Source of the DNA: CAZEYT01 sp964516295
GTDB taxonomy: Bacteria; Verrucomicrobiota; Verrucomicrobiia; Chthoniobacterales; Terrimicrobiaceae
DNA length: 16,893 bases
NCBI GenBank assembly: GCA_964516295.1
Contig: CAZEYT010000060.1
Span: forward strand, 1-16,893
Reading direction: 5' to 3'
Below, piece by piece: positions 7,096 through 14,926 of the stretch (its first letter is position 1; every line of letters begins with the position of its first letter). The position numbers were made by a program, and so were the translations under genes. A model generated the notes under the pieces. That model was not told the DNA's origin. It worked only from the letters and a program-made list of their open reading frames with translations, and did not search any database.

Positions 7096-7934
7096 ACCCG
7101 GAAACGTCCGACCTCTGCGAGGAGGTCGCGATAGCCCGTCATGGCGGGAGCCAGCGCGTTTTCCAGGTCGCCCCGAATCGTGTCGGGAATGGTGTCGTCG
7201 GATGTCGGATTCTGCATCGTTGTGATGTGCCGCTGGCTCGGAGCCGACGTGTCGTGCGCTCTCAGAAAAACCAACACATCATGAAGGAATGCGACCGGAT
7301 CGGCGCTGATCCGGCTGGCGGGCGCGACAAAAAAATGCCCCGGCTGCAGGTGCCGCTGCCATGTCGCGCGGATGGATTGGTAGTCCGCCCGTCGGAGCTG
7401 ATCTTCCGAGCAACAGAACGCGAGAAGTTCGGCGTCTCCGGCCTTTCTTGAAGCGCCGCGAACAAGGTCCTTCTTCGCATGGGACCAGGCGCGCTCCATG
7501 GGATCGCGGAGGAGCATGATGGCCCGGAGGCCCGGGTTGATCGCCACGATCTCCGCGATGATCTCTTCGTCAATAATGCAATAGGACGCCGTCGATTCGC
7601 CGATGATCCGGGGACTGTAAGCACGACCACGTCTCCGGAGAGCGTGATAGTTTTTCAGAATCCATTCCTTCGGCGTGTCGCGAAAGCTCTCCAAATAATC
7701 TTCCAGAAATTCGTAACGAAAGCGTGGGTGTCCGGGCTCGCCGAGCGTCGAAAAGTAGAAGGTCTCCTTGTCGCGATGAAGAAGAATCTCCGGATGGCGG
7801 ACGAGATTTGTATGCAGCCATGTCGAGCCCGTGCGTTGCGGGCCGATACAGAAAAAGTCGGGGAAAAGGTCAGTTGGCGGGTTCGGTGTGCGGGTGCGGA
7901 TGCGGCGGAGCGTCCCAGGCAGGGTGGCTTTCAT
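7089..7934 (-). CDS. PAPS-dependent sulfotransferase domain protein
   Basis: A 281-residue sulfotransferase of the sulfotransfer_1/3 type. The 5'-phosphosulfate-binding loop is GPQRTGSTWLHTNL at 31-44 (P-loop-like). The 3'-phosphate-binding segment is MLLRDPMERAWSHAKKDL at 140-157, with the conserved Arg-Asp-Pro and a Ser that contacts the PAPS 3'-phosphate. KETFYFS at 56-62 and GESTASY at 112-118 match heparan-sulfate/NDST-like bacterial members. It would move sulfate from PAPS to a hydroxyl or amine of a glycan, lipid or small molecule. Its ATG overlaps the stop of the upstream GT4 by four bases (ATGA), so it is translationally coupled to glycosyltransferases; a sulfated surface glycan is the likely product. 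It is the last gene of the nine-gene run. No PAPS-synthesis genes are in the window. Confidence 0.9.
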   Translation of the reverse strand: MKATLPGTLRRIRTRTPNPPTDLFPDFFCIGPQRTGSTWLHTNLVRHPEILLHRDKETFYFSTLGEPGHPRFRYEFLEDYLESFRDTPKEWILKNYHALRRRGRAYSPRIIGESTASYCIIDEEIIAEIVAINPGLRAIMLLRDPMERAWSHAKKDLVRGASRKAGDAELLAFCCSEDQLRRADYQSIRATWQRHLQPGHFFVAPASRISADPVAFLHDVLVFLRAHDTSAPSQRHITTMQNPTSDDTIPDTIRGDLENALAPAMTGYRDLLAEVGRFRVY

Positions 7935-9136
7935 TCACGCACAGTATGGCCGCCTGCGCGGTTCCGTTCCAGAATCAACCGTTCGTAAAGGTCGAGATAT
8001 CTGGAGGTTGTTGCCTCCCAACCGAAAGCCATGGAGGTGCGGCGAGCCTGCTCACCAAGTCGCTGTCTCAACTCCGGGTCATTTATCAGCCGACGCAGGC
8101 CGGCAGCCAGAGCTTCGGCATTGCCGCCCGGCGAAAGGAGCGCATCGTGTTCGTGACGCACCCGTTCTTGGATGCCCGGCACATCCGTCGCCACCACCGG
8201 AAGCTCGGCCGCCATCGCTTCGAGCAGGGCGGAACTGAAGCCCTCCAGGATGGACGACAAAACAAACGCATCGCCGCTGCGATACAGATCCACCAAATCC
8301 TGCGGAGGGAACTGGAGAGTCGGGCCGTCGGACGGGCGAAATTCCAGAAGGTGGACACGGTCGCCGAGCCCCATCGCCGCGACCTCGGCAGCGAGTTGCG
8401 GGACTCCCCGACCGGCGATGGCCAGGTGAACCGTGGATTTGGTTTTCAGCCCGCCGAACGCCTTCAACAGGGTCCGGAGATCCTTTTGCGGATGATTCCG
8501 CGCGACGCAGACAAAAAGAAACGCATCGGGAGGCACGCCAAGTTTTTCGCGCAAGGCCCGACGGTCCAGTGCCGCGGAAAACCGGGTGTGATCGACAGCG
8601 TTCGGAATTTCTTCGACGCGGTTCGGGCGCACCCCGAGTCGAGCCAGACCGGCCGACATCTCCGCAGACAGCGAAACCACGGCCTGCGCTTCGGGGATCC
8701 ATTGTCTTACCAAGCGGTCGGCTTGGGACGTCGGACCGTTTGGGACATCATCACCGACGGCGCGGACGAGTCCGGGAACCCCGGATTTCTGCTGCCAGTT
8801 CGAGAAGCACACGCCGGACGGCGAGAGAACCACCGTATGCCAGACATCAAATCGCTCCGCCTGCTGAAGGCCGCTGAGAATCCGCCGGTTGAGCCAAAGT
8901 GCAAAGGCCGGCCAGTATTTGAAGTAACTCCAGGTATTCGCCGGGTAGGGAAGGGATTTGTAAGGGAGCTTCCATGACGAATCCAAAAGCCGCCCGCGCA
9001 TCCGCTTGGGCAGGATGATGATCGGTTCATGACCCCGGGCGCAAAGTTCCGACGAGAGATTGTGATGGAAAATTTCCGCTCCCGAGCATTTCGGCAAAAA
9101 TGTCGGGGTGAAGATCGCGATCTTCAGCGGTTTCAT
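7931..9136 (-). CDS. Glycosyltransferase family 4
   Basis: A 401-residue GT4 enzyme. The N-terminal domain opens with KIAIFTPTFLPKCSGAEIFH, the typical first strand plus Gly-rich loop. The donor domain begins near residue 205 with FLFVCVARNHPQKDLRTLLKAF, supplying Arg213 and Lys218 for diphosphate binding. The EX7E motif is complete in SSILEGFSSALLEAMAAELP (Glu298 and Glu306), followed by PVVATDVPGIQE. It uses a nucleotide sugar in the cytoplasm with retention of configuration. ATG at 9136 overlaps the stop of the upstream GT4 by four bases, and its own stop overlaps the sulfotransferase start by four, so the three genes are coupled. Acceptor and sugar are unknown. It probably builds the glycan that the sulfotransferase decorates (inference). 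Confidence 0.92.
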   Translation of the reverse strand: MKPLKIAIFTPTFLPKCSGAEIFHHNLSSELCARGHEPIIILPKRMRGRLLDSSWKLPYKSLPYPANTWSYFKYWPAFALWLNRRILSGLQQAERFDVWHTVVLSPSGVCFSNWQQKSGVPGLVRAVGDDVPNGPTSQADRLVRQWIPEAQAVVSLSAEMSAGLARLGVRPNRVEEIPNAVDHTRFSAALDRRALREKLGVPPDAFLFVCVARNHPQKDLRTLLKAFGGLKTKSTVHLAIAGRGVPQLAAEVAAMGLGDRVHLLEFRPSDGPTLQFPPQDLVDLYRSGDAFVLSSILEGFSSALLEAMAAELPVVATDVPGIQERVRHEHDALLSPGGNAEALAAGLRRLINDPELRQRLGEQARRTSMAFGWEATTSRYLDLYERLILERNRAGGHTVRE

Positions 9137-10209
9137 GGTGCGACCGAACGATAAACCGCCTTCAATTGTGCGGCCGCCTCCCGGCAGGTCGGAACGCGCA
9201 CCGTGGCCGGGTCGGCGAGAAACGGAGATCTTGCGGCGGGATCGCGGAACGTTTCGAGCAAAGCCGCCAAATGCTGCACGTCGTGCGGATCAAAAAGCCC
9301 CGGGTGCGAATCGCCCAAGACCGCTGTGTTGCCCTCAATCCGGCTGGCAATAATCGGCAGTCCGCAAGAGATGGCTTGGAGCATGGCAAGGGCCTGGCCT
9401 TCCCAGACCGAGGGCAGCACAAAGGCATCAAGCGCTTGAAACCACGGAGCCACGGGCCGTTGGCGTCCTGCGAAATGAACCCGATCCGTCACACCGCGTT
9501 CGCGAGCCAGGGCTTCGAGGTCGCTGCGAGCGGGGCCGTCACCAACAAAAACGGCCGAGGTTTCCCTGGTCAGCGCCAGCGCTTCGATGAGCGTCTTGTG
9601 ATTTTTGACCGGATGAAGCGATGCCACGGTGCCGATCAAAAGGCCGTCTGCCGGCAGACCGAGCCGCCGGCGGATTTCAGCAGGGTCCGGGGCCGGACGG
9701 AAAACTTTGTCGTCGATGGCGTTCGGGACGACCGCCGATTTCTTGGGATCGAGCCCGAATGTTTCGATCATTTCGCGGCGGGTTTGTTCCGAGAGCGTCA
9801 GCACCCGGGCGGCGCGGCGGACGCACCATCCGAAAAGGAGCCGCTTGCGGAGAGGAAGTTTTCCGAGGGTTTTTTGTTGGTGGAGGATGACCGGGATCCC
9901 CGCGAGCCGGGCCGCCGCCACACCGAAGACATGGGCGTGATACGTCTGTGTGTGAACCACTTGGATTCCTTCGCGACGAAACCAGCGCGAGAGTCGGTAG
10001 AACCCCACTGGGCTGATCCGCTTGGTCGGGAATAAAGGCAGGAGCACAACGGGCAGACCCGCGCGGCGCGCCTCTTCGCCGAGCACATCAAAGTTCCGCA
10101 AACAGACGAAGCGGGCATTGACTTCCGGTGCGAGGTGCGGAAAAGCACCCAGAGCAAAATCCTCCGCGCCTCCGACGGGCATGCCGATGAATAGGAAGAC
10201 AGATTTCAA
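9133..10209 (-). CDS. Glycosyltransferase family 4 with E-to-Q in the EX7E motif
   Basis: A 358-residue GT4 protein. It begins SVFLFIGMPVGGAEDFALG, with the family's GGAE loop, and has VVHTQTYHAHVFG at about 84-96. The donor domain carries LIGTVASLHPVKNHKTLIEAL at 191-211, GDGPARSDLEALARERGV (223-240) and FVLPSVWEGQALAMLQAISCG at 263-283. In the EX7E motif the first Glu is present (270) but the second is Gln278, read as CAA at 9378-9376, whereas both neighbouring GT4 enzymes keep Glu there. Activity may be changed or the position may tolerate Gln. The start is a TTG at 10209; the in-frame TAA that ends the upstream hydrolase is only three codons before it, so no earlier start is possible. It follows that gene by 9 bases and overlaps the next GT4 by 4. 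Confidence 0.88.
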   Translation of the reverse strand: MKSVFLFIGMPVGGAEDFALGAFPHLAPEVNARFVCLRNFDVLGEEARRAGLPVVLLPLFPTKRISPVGFYRLSRWFRREGIQVVHTQTYHAHVFGVAAARLAGIPVILHQQKTLGKLPLRKRLLFGWCVRRAARVLTLSEQTRREMIETFGLDPKKSAVVPNAIDDKVFRPAPDPAEIRRRLGLPADGLLIGTVASLHPVKNHKTLIEALALTRETSAVFVGDGPARSDLEALARERGVTDRVHFAGRQRPVAPWFQALDAFVLPSVWEGQALAMLQAISCGLPIIASRIEGNTAVLGDSHPGLFDPHDVQHLAALLETFRDPAARSPFLADPATVRVPTCREAAAQLKAVYRSVAP

Positions 10210-10218
10210 GACGGGGAA

Positions 10219-11394
10219 TTAGACAATCCCGGCCGTGGTGTCGTCCAGAGGGAACGTCGCCCGTACGAGCGAATGAGCCCGGTCGTTGGGAAGGACGCCG
10301 GGTTCCATCTGATTCATCACGTAGGCGAAGGATATTCCGGTTTCCGGGTCTGCAAACGCCAGGCTGCCGCCGGCACCGGGGTGGCCGAAGGCTGTAAACG
10401 ACGGGCCCATGGTTTGTCGGAGTTTATGTCCGGAGGGAGCGATGGGATCGAGCATGAAGCCCGCTGAAAATGTCACCGGATGCCGCAGGATTTCGTCCAC
10501 GCCCGAGGCCCGGCGGGTGGTCATCCACGCGAGGGCTTCCGGGGAGAAAATCTGACGACCTTGCCAGTGGCCGCCCGCTGCGAGAACGGCGTAGAATTTC
10601 GCCAAGGCGGACGCCGTTCCAAAGCCGCCCATCGAAGCGAGTCCGGAGCGTCGTCCGGCCTCTTGATTCATGGCCGATGCGGCCGCCAGACCTGCGGGGA
10701 AGGCGAAGGCCCGCCGGGTGAGCGAGGCGGGATCCGAAAAAGCACGCAGGAAGGGATCGCCGGGCTCGCCGGTAAAGCGCGGAGGCAGCATGCGTGCCAA
10801 TCGAGCATCCTCCGAAGGGGGAAGCCCGATCCAAAAATCCAAGCCGAGTGGCTCGACAAAATGCTGCTGCCAATAACTCGAAAGCGATGGGGCTCCGGTG
10901 AGGCGGCGGACGATTTCGTCCATCAAAAATCCCGAGGCGCGAGGTCCGTAGGCCGGTCCGGGAAGGAGCTCGGCAAACGGTTCCTGCGCGGCGAGTGCGG
11001 TGACGACGGCGGTGTGATCGAGAATCGAGATTCCTTCGGCCCGCATGGCACCGAGGCCTGCGGAGTGCGATAAAATGTTACCGACGGTGAGGCGGGATTT
11101 TCCGCCGGCCGCGAATTCCGGCCAGAACGAAGCAACCGGCGTTTCGGGGTCGAGCCCCGCCGCGGACAGCGCGTGCAGCACACAGGCGGCGGCCGGACCT
11201 TTGGTAGCCGACCAGACCAGGACCACGGTATCGGCGGCCCAAGGTTCCGACCGCGCCGCGTCACGATGGCCGGCAGCAAGACTTACGATCTCGTGCCCGT
11301 CTTTCCAGACCGAGACCGACGCCCCGACCTCCCGGCCCGACGCAGAATTTGCCTCGAAAGCCCGTTCGACCCGCGCCCGGATTTTGTCCGCCAC
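10219..11394 (-). CDS. Beta-lactamase-fold serine hydrolase (family VIII esterase-like)
   Basis: A 391-residue serine hydrolase of the class C beta-lactamase/EstB/LACTB superfamily (COG1680). The SxxK nucleophile motif is SATK at 62-65. The catalytic Tyr is probably Tyr149 in LLPGPAYGPRASGFLMDEIVRR, the usual 'W/Y-x-YSN' region. The third motif near the C-terminus is HPGAGG at 338-343. SHSAGL at 109-114 is also typical. Members act as esterases, acyl-hydrolases, peptidases or transacylases; true beta-lactam hydrolysis is uncommon. There is no signal peptide, so it looks cytoplasmic. The start is GTG at 11394, 4 bases after the TPR gene's stop, without a Shine-Dalgarno sequence. Its place beside the lipid genes makes an acyl-ester substrate attractive, but this is inference. 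Confidence 0.9.
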   Translation of the reverse strand: MADKIRARVERAFEANSASGREVGASVSVWKDGHEIVSLAAGHRDAARSEPWAADTVVLVWSATKGPAAACVLHALSAAGLDPETPVASFWPEFAAGGKSRLTVGNILSHSAGLGAMRAEGISILDHTAVVTALAAQEPFAELLPGPAYGPRASGFLMDEIVRRLTGAPSLSSYWQQHFVEPLGLDFWIGLPPSEDARLARMLPPRFTGEPGDPFLRAFSDPASLTRRAFAFPAGLAAASAMNQEAGRRSGLASMGGFGTASALAKFYAVLAAGGHWQGRQIFSPEALAWMTTRRASGVDEILRHPVTFSAGFMLDPIAPSGHKLRQTMGPSFTAFGHPGAGGSLAFADPETGISFAYVMNQMEPGVLPNDRAHSLVRATFPLDDTTAGIV

Positions 11395-11398
11395 GACG

Positions 11399-11866
11399 TT
11401 AGAGAAGATCGCTCACGGATTTCAGGTCGGGGTCGTATCTGGCGATTTCGCGAAACTTTTTGTCCAATTTGAAGCTGGTCTGGAGGTGGGCGCGCGCGGC
11501 TTCGGCGTTGCCGAGGACCGCATCGTAACACCCGAGATTGTAATGATAGGTGGCTTCCGAGGAGAGACTTTCGGGGCCGTTGAGAAGAAGGTCGCGAGCC
11601 TCGGCCGTGCGCCCCATCTCATGCAAACAGAACGCTCCATGAATGTAGCCTGTGGTCCCTTCCGGATAGCGCTCCCGGAGCTGGCTGCAAACGAGCAAGG
11701 CCTGATTCCAGAGGCGTGCGCGCATGAAAATGAAGAGTCGCAAGTGCAGAACGTCTTGGCGTTCCTGCTCATCCGGCGACAGCGAATCCAGCTCGCTTAA
11801 CGCCTCCGGCAACATTTCCAATTCACTATACCCCTGCGCGGCGAGCAGGGTGCGTTCGAGTGACAT
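11399..11866 (-). CDS. Small TPR-repeat protein
   Basis: A 155-residue all-helical protein made of tetratricopeptide-like repeats. The clearest unit is YHYNLGCYDAVLGNAEAARA (about residues 108-127), continuing to LQTSFKLDKKF. Earlier units include GYIHGAFCLHEMGRTAEARDLLL and the N-terminal MSLERTLLAAQGYSELEMLPEAL. The end, IARYDPDLKSVSDLL, matches a frequent TPR terminus in which the last repeat closes with a DPDL turn. It has no signal peptide or membrane segment, so it is a cytoplasmic protein-binding scaffold. The start ATG at 11866 was chosen because the longer in-frame reading to 12034 runs through the DUF1365 gene and has no repeat pattern. It lies 32 bases after DUF1365 (the widest gap of the run) and 4 before the hydrolase. 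Its partner is unknown. Confidence 0.8.
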   Translation of the reverse strand: MSLERTLLAAQGYSELEMLPEALSELDSLSPDEQERQDVLHLRLFIFMRARLWNQALLVCSQLRERYPEGTTGYIHGAFCLHEMGRTAEARDLLLNGPESLSSEATYHYNLGCYDAVLGNAEAARAHLQTSFKLDKKFREIARYDPDLKSVSDLL

Positions 11867-11898
11867 GGCCGTTGAAACTACTGTCCGCCCGGGATTTT

Positions 11899-12714
11899 TC
11901 AACCGCCATCGTGCTCCCGCCTCGATGAAACCGTGGGTTCCGGGCGGGCGCGAAAGACGCCGGTTTGAAGGTCGGGGCGTGTTTCTTTGAGGCGGAAGGG
12001 AATGCGCTTCCACCAAAGACGGAGCGCCTCCCAATGGATAAGCCCGATGACTTTCAAGGTGATGAGCGGGTATTTAAGGCTCAGCCACGCGAGGTTGGCG
12101 GCGTTGAGTTCCAGACGCCGCCCGGTCAGAGAGCTGACGAGAGTTTTATCCGAACCCGCGAAATCGTTGATCCAAACACCGAGACGGTCGCCGGGAAGGT
12201 CGAAACGAAAATCAAAGACGAGATCGAGATCCGAGAATGGCGAGACATAAAAGTTCTTCGTCGCCCGGCGGTGGAAAACGGTTTTTTCCGTCACAAGCGG
12301 AACGAAAAACGGCTTCAGCTCGCCAAAGGTATTGCCGACTTGAACAACCGAGCAGAGCGGTCGATCCGACATATCAAAACAGTAGAAAATGGAAACGGGA
12401 TTGAACGTATAGCCCAGCAGTCGCGGCAGGGTGAGGAGGAGAATTCGCGCCGGTTTTTCGGCAAAGCCCTCGGATTCCAGAAACGCTTCGACATTGAGCC
12501 GCAGTCCCCCGGACGAGAGGAGGAAATAGTCTTCGTCGCGGAGCGAATAAAGATTGGGAGAGTTGTGGGAGAAAAATGGGATCCGCCGGGAGATGCGTTG
12601 CAACTCGTCCAGATCGATGCAAAACAGAAAAATGCGGTAAACGAAGCGGTGCTCTTTCGGCGAAATGCGCCGGTGCATGACCGTGCATTCGTAAAGGCAC
12701 GAACCCGGGTTCAT
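11899..12714 (-). CDS. DUF1365 family protein (COG3496)
   Basis: A 271-residue DUF1365 protein. Recognisable parts are the start CLYECTVMHRRISPKEHRFVYR, the RIFLFCIDLDEL strand, RILLLTLPRLLGYTFNPVSIFYCF (about 93-116) and HRRATKNFYVSPF later, followed by SSLTGRRLELN and the KVIGLIHWEALRLWWKRIPF tail. The family has no established catalytic activity; it occurs next to FAD amine-oxidase-like proteins and cyclopropane-fatty-acid-synthase-like methyltransferases and is thought to act in unusual fatty-acid formation. ATG at 12714 was chosen because it overlaps the upstream stop in an ATGA; a start at 12735 would give a 25-base overlap and add residues outside the conserved part. It is translationally coupled to the FAD protein. 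Function is inferred from context. Confidence 0.9.
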   Translation of the reverse strand: MNPGSCLYECTVMHRRISPKEHRFVYRIFLFCIDLDELQRISRRIPFFSHNSPNLYSLRDEDYFLLSSGGLRLNVEAFLESEGFAEKPARILLLTLPRLLGYTFNPVSIFYCFDMSDRPLCSVVQVGNTFGELKPFFVPLVTEKTVFHRRATKNFYVSPFSDLDLVFDFRFDLPGDRLGVWINDFAGSDKTLVSSLTGRRLELNAANLAWLSLKYPLITLKVIGLIHWEALRLWWKRIPFRLKETRPDLQTGVFRARPEPTVSSRREHDGG

Positions 12715-13979
12715 GCGCGGCGGAGAAGGGGACACATCACGTCCGCGAGGGCGACGGACGAACCATAGGCGTCCTCATGAAACCCGTGCCGGAAATAGCT
12801 CCCGCAAAAAAAGATCCGCTGGTCCGGAGAGACCGTGTTGAGGGACGGCAACCCGGCCTGCGCCTGCATGGCGGGAAGAGTGTAAACCGGGTGGTGGTAG
12901 ACCGTCTCGTAAAGAACCTTCTCGCGAGGAATGGTTCCATTGATCGAGACAAAGTAGTCACGCTTTTTGGACACCTGCTGGAGGGCGTTCATCCAATAGT
13001 GGGTTGTCGCCCGGGTGGAACCGTCCGGCGTTTTCTCGATGCGGTAATTCCACGACGCCCAAGCGCGGCGTCGATCCGGCATGACTCGCGAATCCGTGTG
13101 CAAGGTTGCGACATTCCGTTGGTAGCCGAACGCACTGAGCAGTCGCGATTGGGCTTCGGTGGGCTCGCTCAGCATCGCCAAGGCCTCGTCGGCATGGGCG
13201 GCAATGGCGACGCGATCAAAGGAAAGGCAATCTCCGCCCCGCAACGTCACTGTGACCGCTTCCCGATCCTCCCGTACGCCGACCACCTCGGCCGGCAGGC
13301 GCGCCGGCCCGACGATCGACAGGATTTTATCGACATACGTCTTCGCTCCGCCATCCACCGTGAACCACGGATGGTGCGTCGAAACACCGAGAAATCCATG
13401 GTTTTTAAAGAACCGCAAGAGACTCAGCGCGGGAAAATCCAGCACTTGTCCGGGTTCGGTGGACCACACCGCGGAGCTCATCGGCACGAGGTAAAGATCG
13501 AGAAAATCCTGTCCGAGCCGGTGCCGATTTGTGAACTCCCTCAAGGTCATCCCCTCGGTCGCCGGGTTGTTCAAAGCCGCGCGGGAGAGATCAAAAAACC
13601 GCAGAATCTGACGCAGGAGTCGGTAAAAGCGCGGGCGCAGAAGATTCCGGCGTTGGGCAAAAACCTTGTTCGGCCCCATGCCGTTGTATTCGATCCCCGA
13701 AGGTCGATGGCTGACGCTGAAAGACATTTCCGACGGCTTGGTCGCGACGTCCAGGTCGGCAAACAACTTCGTCAGATGGGGGTAGGTGACGTGATTGAAA
13801 ACGATAAACCCGGTATCGATGTGCACAGGGGCGCCATCTTCGTCGATGGTGACGGTGTTCGAGTGTCCGCCCGGGCGTTCCTGCTTTTCCAAAAGGGTAA
13901 CTTCCGCGTGGTTTCGGAGGTTCCACGCAGCGCCCAAGCCGGCGACGCCCGTGCCGATAATGGCGATGCGCTCCCTCAC
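12711..13979 (-). CDS. FAD-dependent amine-oxidase-like oxidoreductase (COG2907)
   Basis: A 422-residue flavoprotein. The Rossmann motif is IAIIGTGVAGLGAAWNL at 5-21, then Glu31 at the end of strand 2 (LLEKQERPGGHSNTV, 29-43), with RPGGH lining the FAD. The C-terminal FAD segment is FFCGSYFRHGFHEDAYGSS (about 392-410). It belongs to the group of NAD/FAD-binding proteins found beside DUF1365 and CFA-synthase-like genes, not to typical monoamine oxidases. It is likely to oxidise or desaturate an acyl chain or a modified fatty acid, but no substrate is proven. GTG at 13979 is the start: the desaturase stop overlaps it as GTGA and the protein then begins directly before the Rossmann fold. A longer reading from 14093 would run through desaturase codons and is rejected. 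Confidence 0.9.
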   Translation of the reverse strand: MRERIAIIGTGVAGLGAAWNLRNHAEVTLLEKQERPGGHSNTVTIDEDGAPVHIDTGFIVFNHVTYPHLTKLFADLDVATKPSEMSFSVSHRPSGIEYNGMGPNKVFAQRRNLLRPRFYRLLRQILRFFDLSRAALNNPATEGMTLREFTNRHRLGQDFLDLYLVPMSSAVWSTEPGQVLDFPALSLLRFFKNHGFLGVSTHHPWFTVDGGAKTYVDKILSIVGPARLPAEVVGVREDREAVTVTLRGGDCLSFDRVAIAAHADEALAMLSEPTEAQSRLLSAFGYQRNVATLHTDSRVMPDRRRAWASWNYRIEKTPDGSTRATTHYWMNALQQVSKKRDYFVSINGTIPREKVLYETVYHHPVYTLPAMQAQAGLPSLNTVSPDQRIFFCGSYFRHGFHEDAYGSSVALADVMCPLLRRA

Positions 13980-14923
13980 CGTGTGGTGCGCGGAGCCTGC
14001 TCGTAAACCTTTTGGGGAACGGCCTTGATGTCCCACACGATCCCGAAAAGGCCCAGCAGGCGGATCATGTAGTAGGAGATGTCGATTTCCCACCAGTAGA
14101 AGCCCTGCCGTGCGGAGGCCTGATAGTGATGGTGATTGTTGTGCCAGCCCTCGCCCAGCGTAAAGAATGCGAGAAGGAAACTATTCCGACTCTCGTCATC
14201 GGTTTCGAAGCGCTTGCTTCCGAGCGTGTGGGCGAAGGAATTCACTGCACAGGTGGCGTGGAAAAGGACGGTCGTGCTGATAAAAAAGCCCCACACGAGC
14301 ATCTGCCAGCCGTTGGTGCCGAGGGCGGGCGCGAACGCTTCCAAAAGAGAGCCAAAGCCGAAAAGGAGCCCGATCAACAAAAGCGGTCCGATGAGGTCGA
14401 AGCGGTTCAAAAAGACCAGTTCGGGAAATTTCGTGAGGTCGCGAACGAGGCGGTAGTCCGTCGGAAAATTTCGACTGCTGGTGAGCCAGCCGACATGGGA
14501 CCAGAGGAAGCCCTTGCAATGCGGTGAGTGGGCGTCTGTTTCCTCGTCGGAATGGGCGTGATGGTGCCGGTGAACCGAGGCCCACCAGAGCGGCCCGCGC
14601 TGGACGGCCGTGAGCCCGATGAGGGCGAAGAAAAACTGGGCCACCCGCGAAGTGTGGTAGGCGCGATGGCAAAAGAAGCGGTGATAAAACGCGGTCACCG
14701 CGAACATGCGAACGATGTAAAGAACGACGGCCGTCACGACGGCGATCCAACTCCAACCGGTCCAGAGGACTCCGAGGCATCCGACATGCAGAATGATGAA
14801 CGGCACGCTCCGGCTGAATTCAAACCGCTCGGGCATCTCGCGCACTTTCTCGGCACCGCCCGGGAAGTAGTCGGAGTCGATGGCTTGGATGAGCGGGGTC
14901 GCAAGACGTTTCAGAAAGGCCAT
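13976..14923 (-). CDS. Membrane fatty-acid (acyl-CoA) desaturase, delta-9-like
   Basis: A 315-residue membrane di-iron desaturase. The three histidine boxes are all present: HRFFCH at 81-86, HRHHH at 118-122 and HNNHHH at 261-266 followed by Tyr. Hydrophobic segments flank them (about 42-76, 95-110, 178-197 and 205-225), as in stearoyl-CoA/acyl-CoA desaturases. The enzyme inserts a cis double bond in a saturated acyl chain using O2 and electrons from a ferredoxin or cytochrome b5-like partner. It lacks the cytochrome b5 domain that some homologues carry. It starts 3 bases after the parB stop; the end of parB supplies an AAGGAAG ribosome-binding-like sequence for it. It overlaps the FAD gene by 4 bases. 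The acyl donor and regiospecificity are not predicted with certainty. Confidence 0.95.
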   Translation of the reverse strand: MAFLKRLATPLIQAIDSDYFPGGAEKVREMPERFEFSRSVPFIILHVGCLGVLWTGWSWIAVVTAVVLYIVRMFAVTAFYHRFFCHRAYHTSRVAQFFFALIGLTAVQRGPLWWASVHRHHHAHSDEETDAHSPHCKGFLWSHVGWLTSSRNFPTDYRLVRDLTKFPELVFLNRFDLIGPLLLIGLLFGFGSLLEAFAPALGTNGWQMLVWGFFISTTVLFHATCAVNSFAHTLGSKRFETDDESRNSFLLAFFTLGEGWHNNHHHYQASARQGFYWWEIDISYYMIRLLGLFGIVWDIKAVPQKVYEQAPRTTR

Positions 14924-14926
14924 GAA

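Noticed and set aside
7724..8977. A 417-codon plus-strand open frame
   Set aside because: It lies opposite the sulfotransferase and GT4 genes, which have clear catalytic motifs; no recognisable domain in this frame.
12777..14006. A 409-codon plus-strand open frame
   Set aside because: Antisense to the FAD gene with its Rossmann motif; treated as a shadow.
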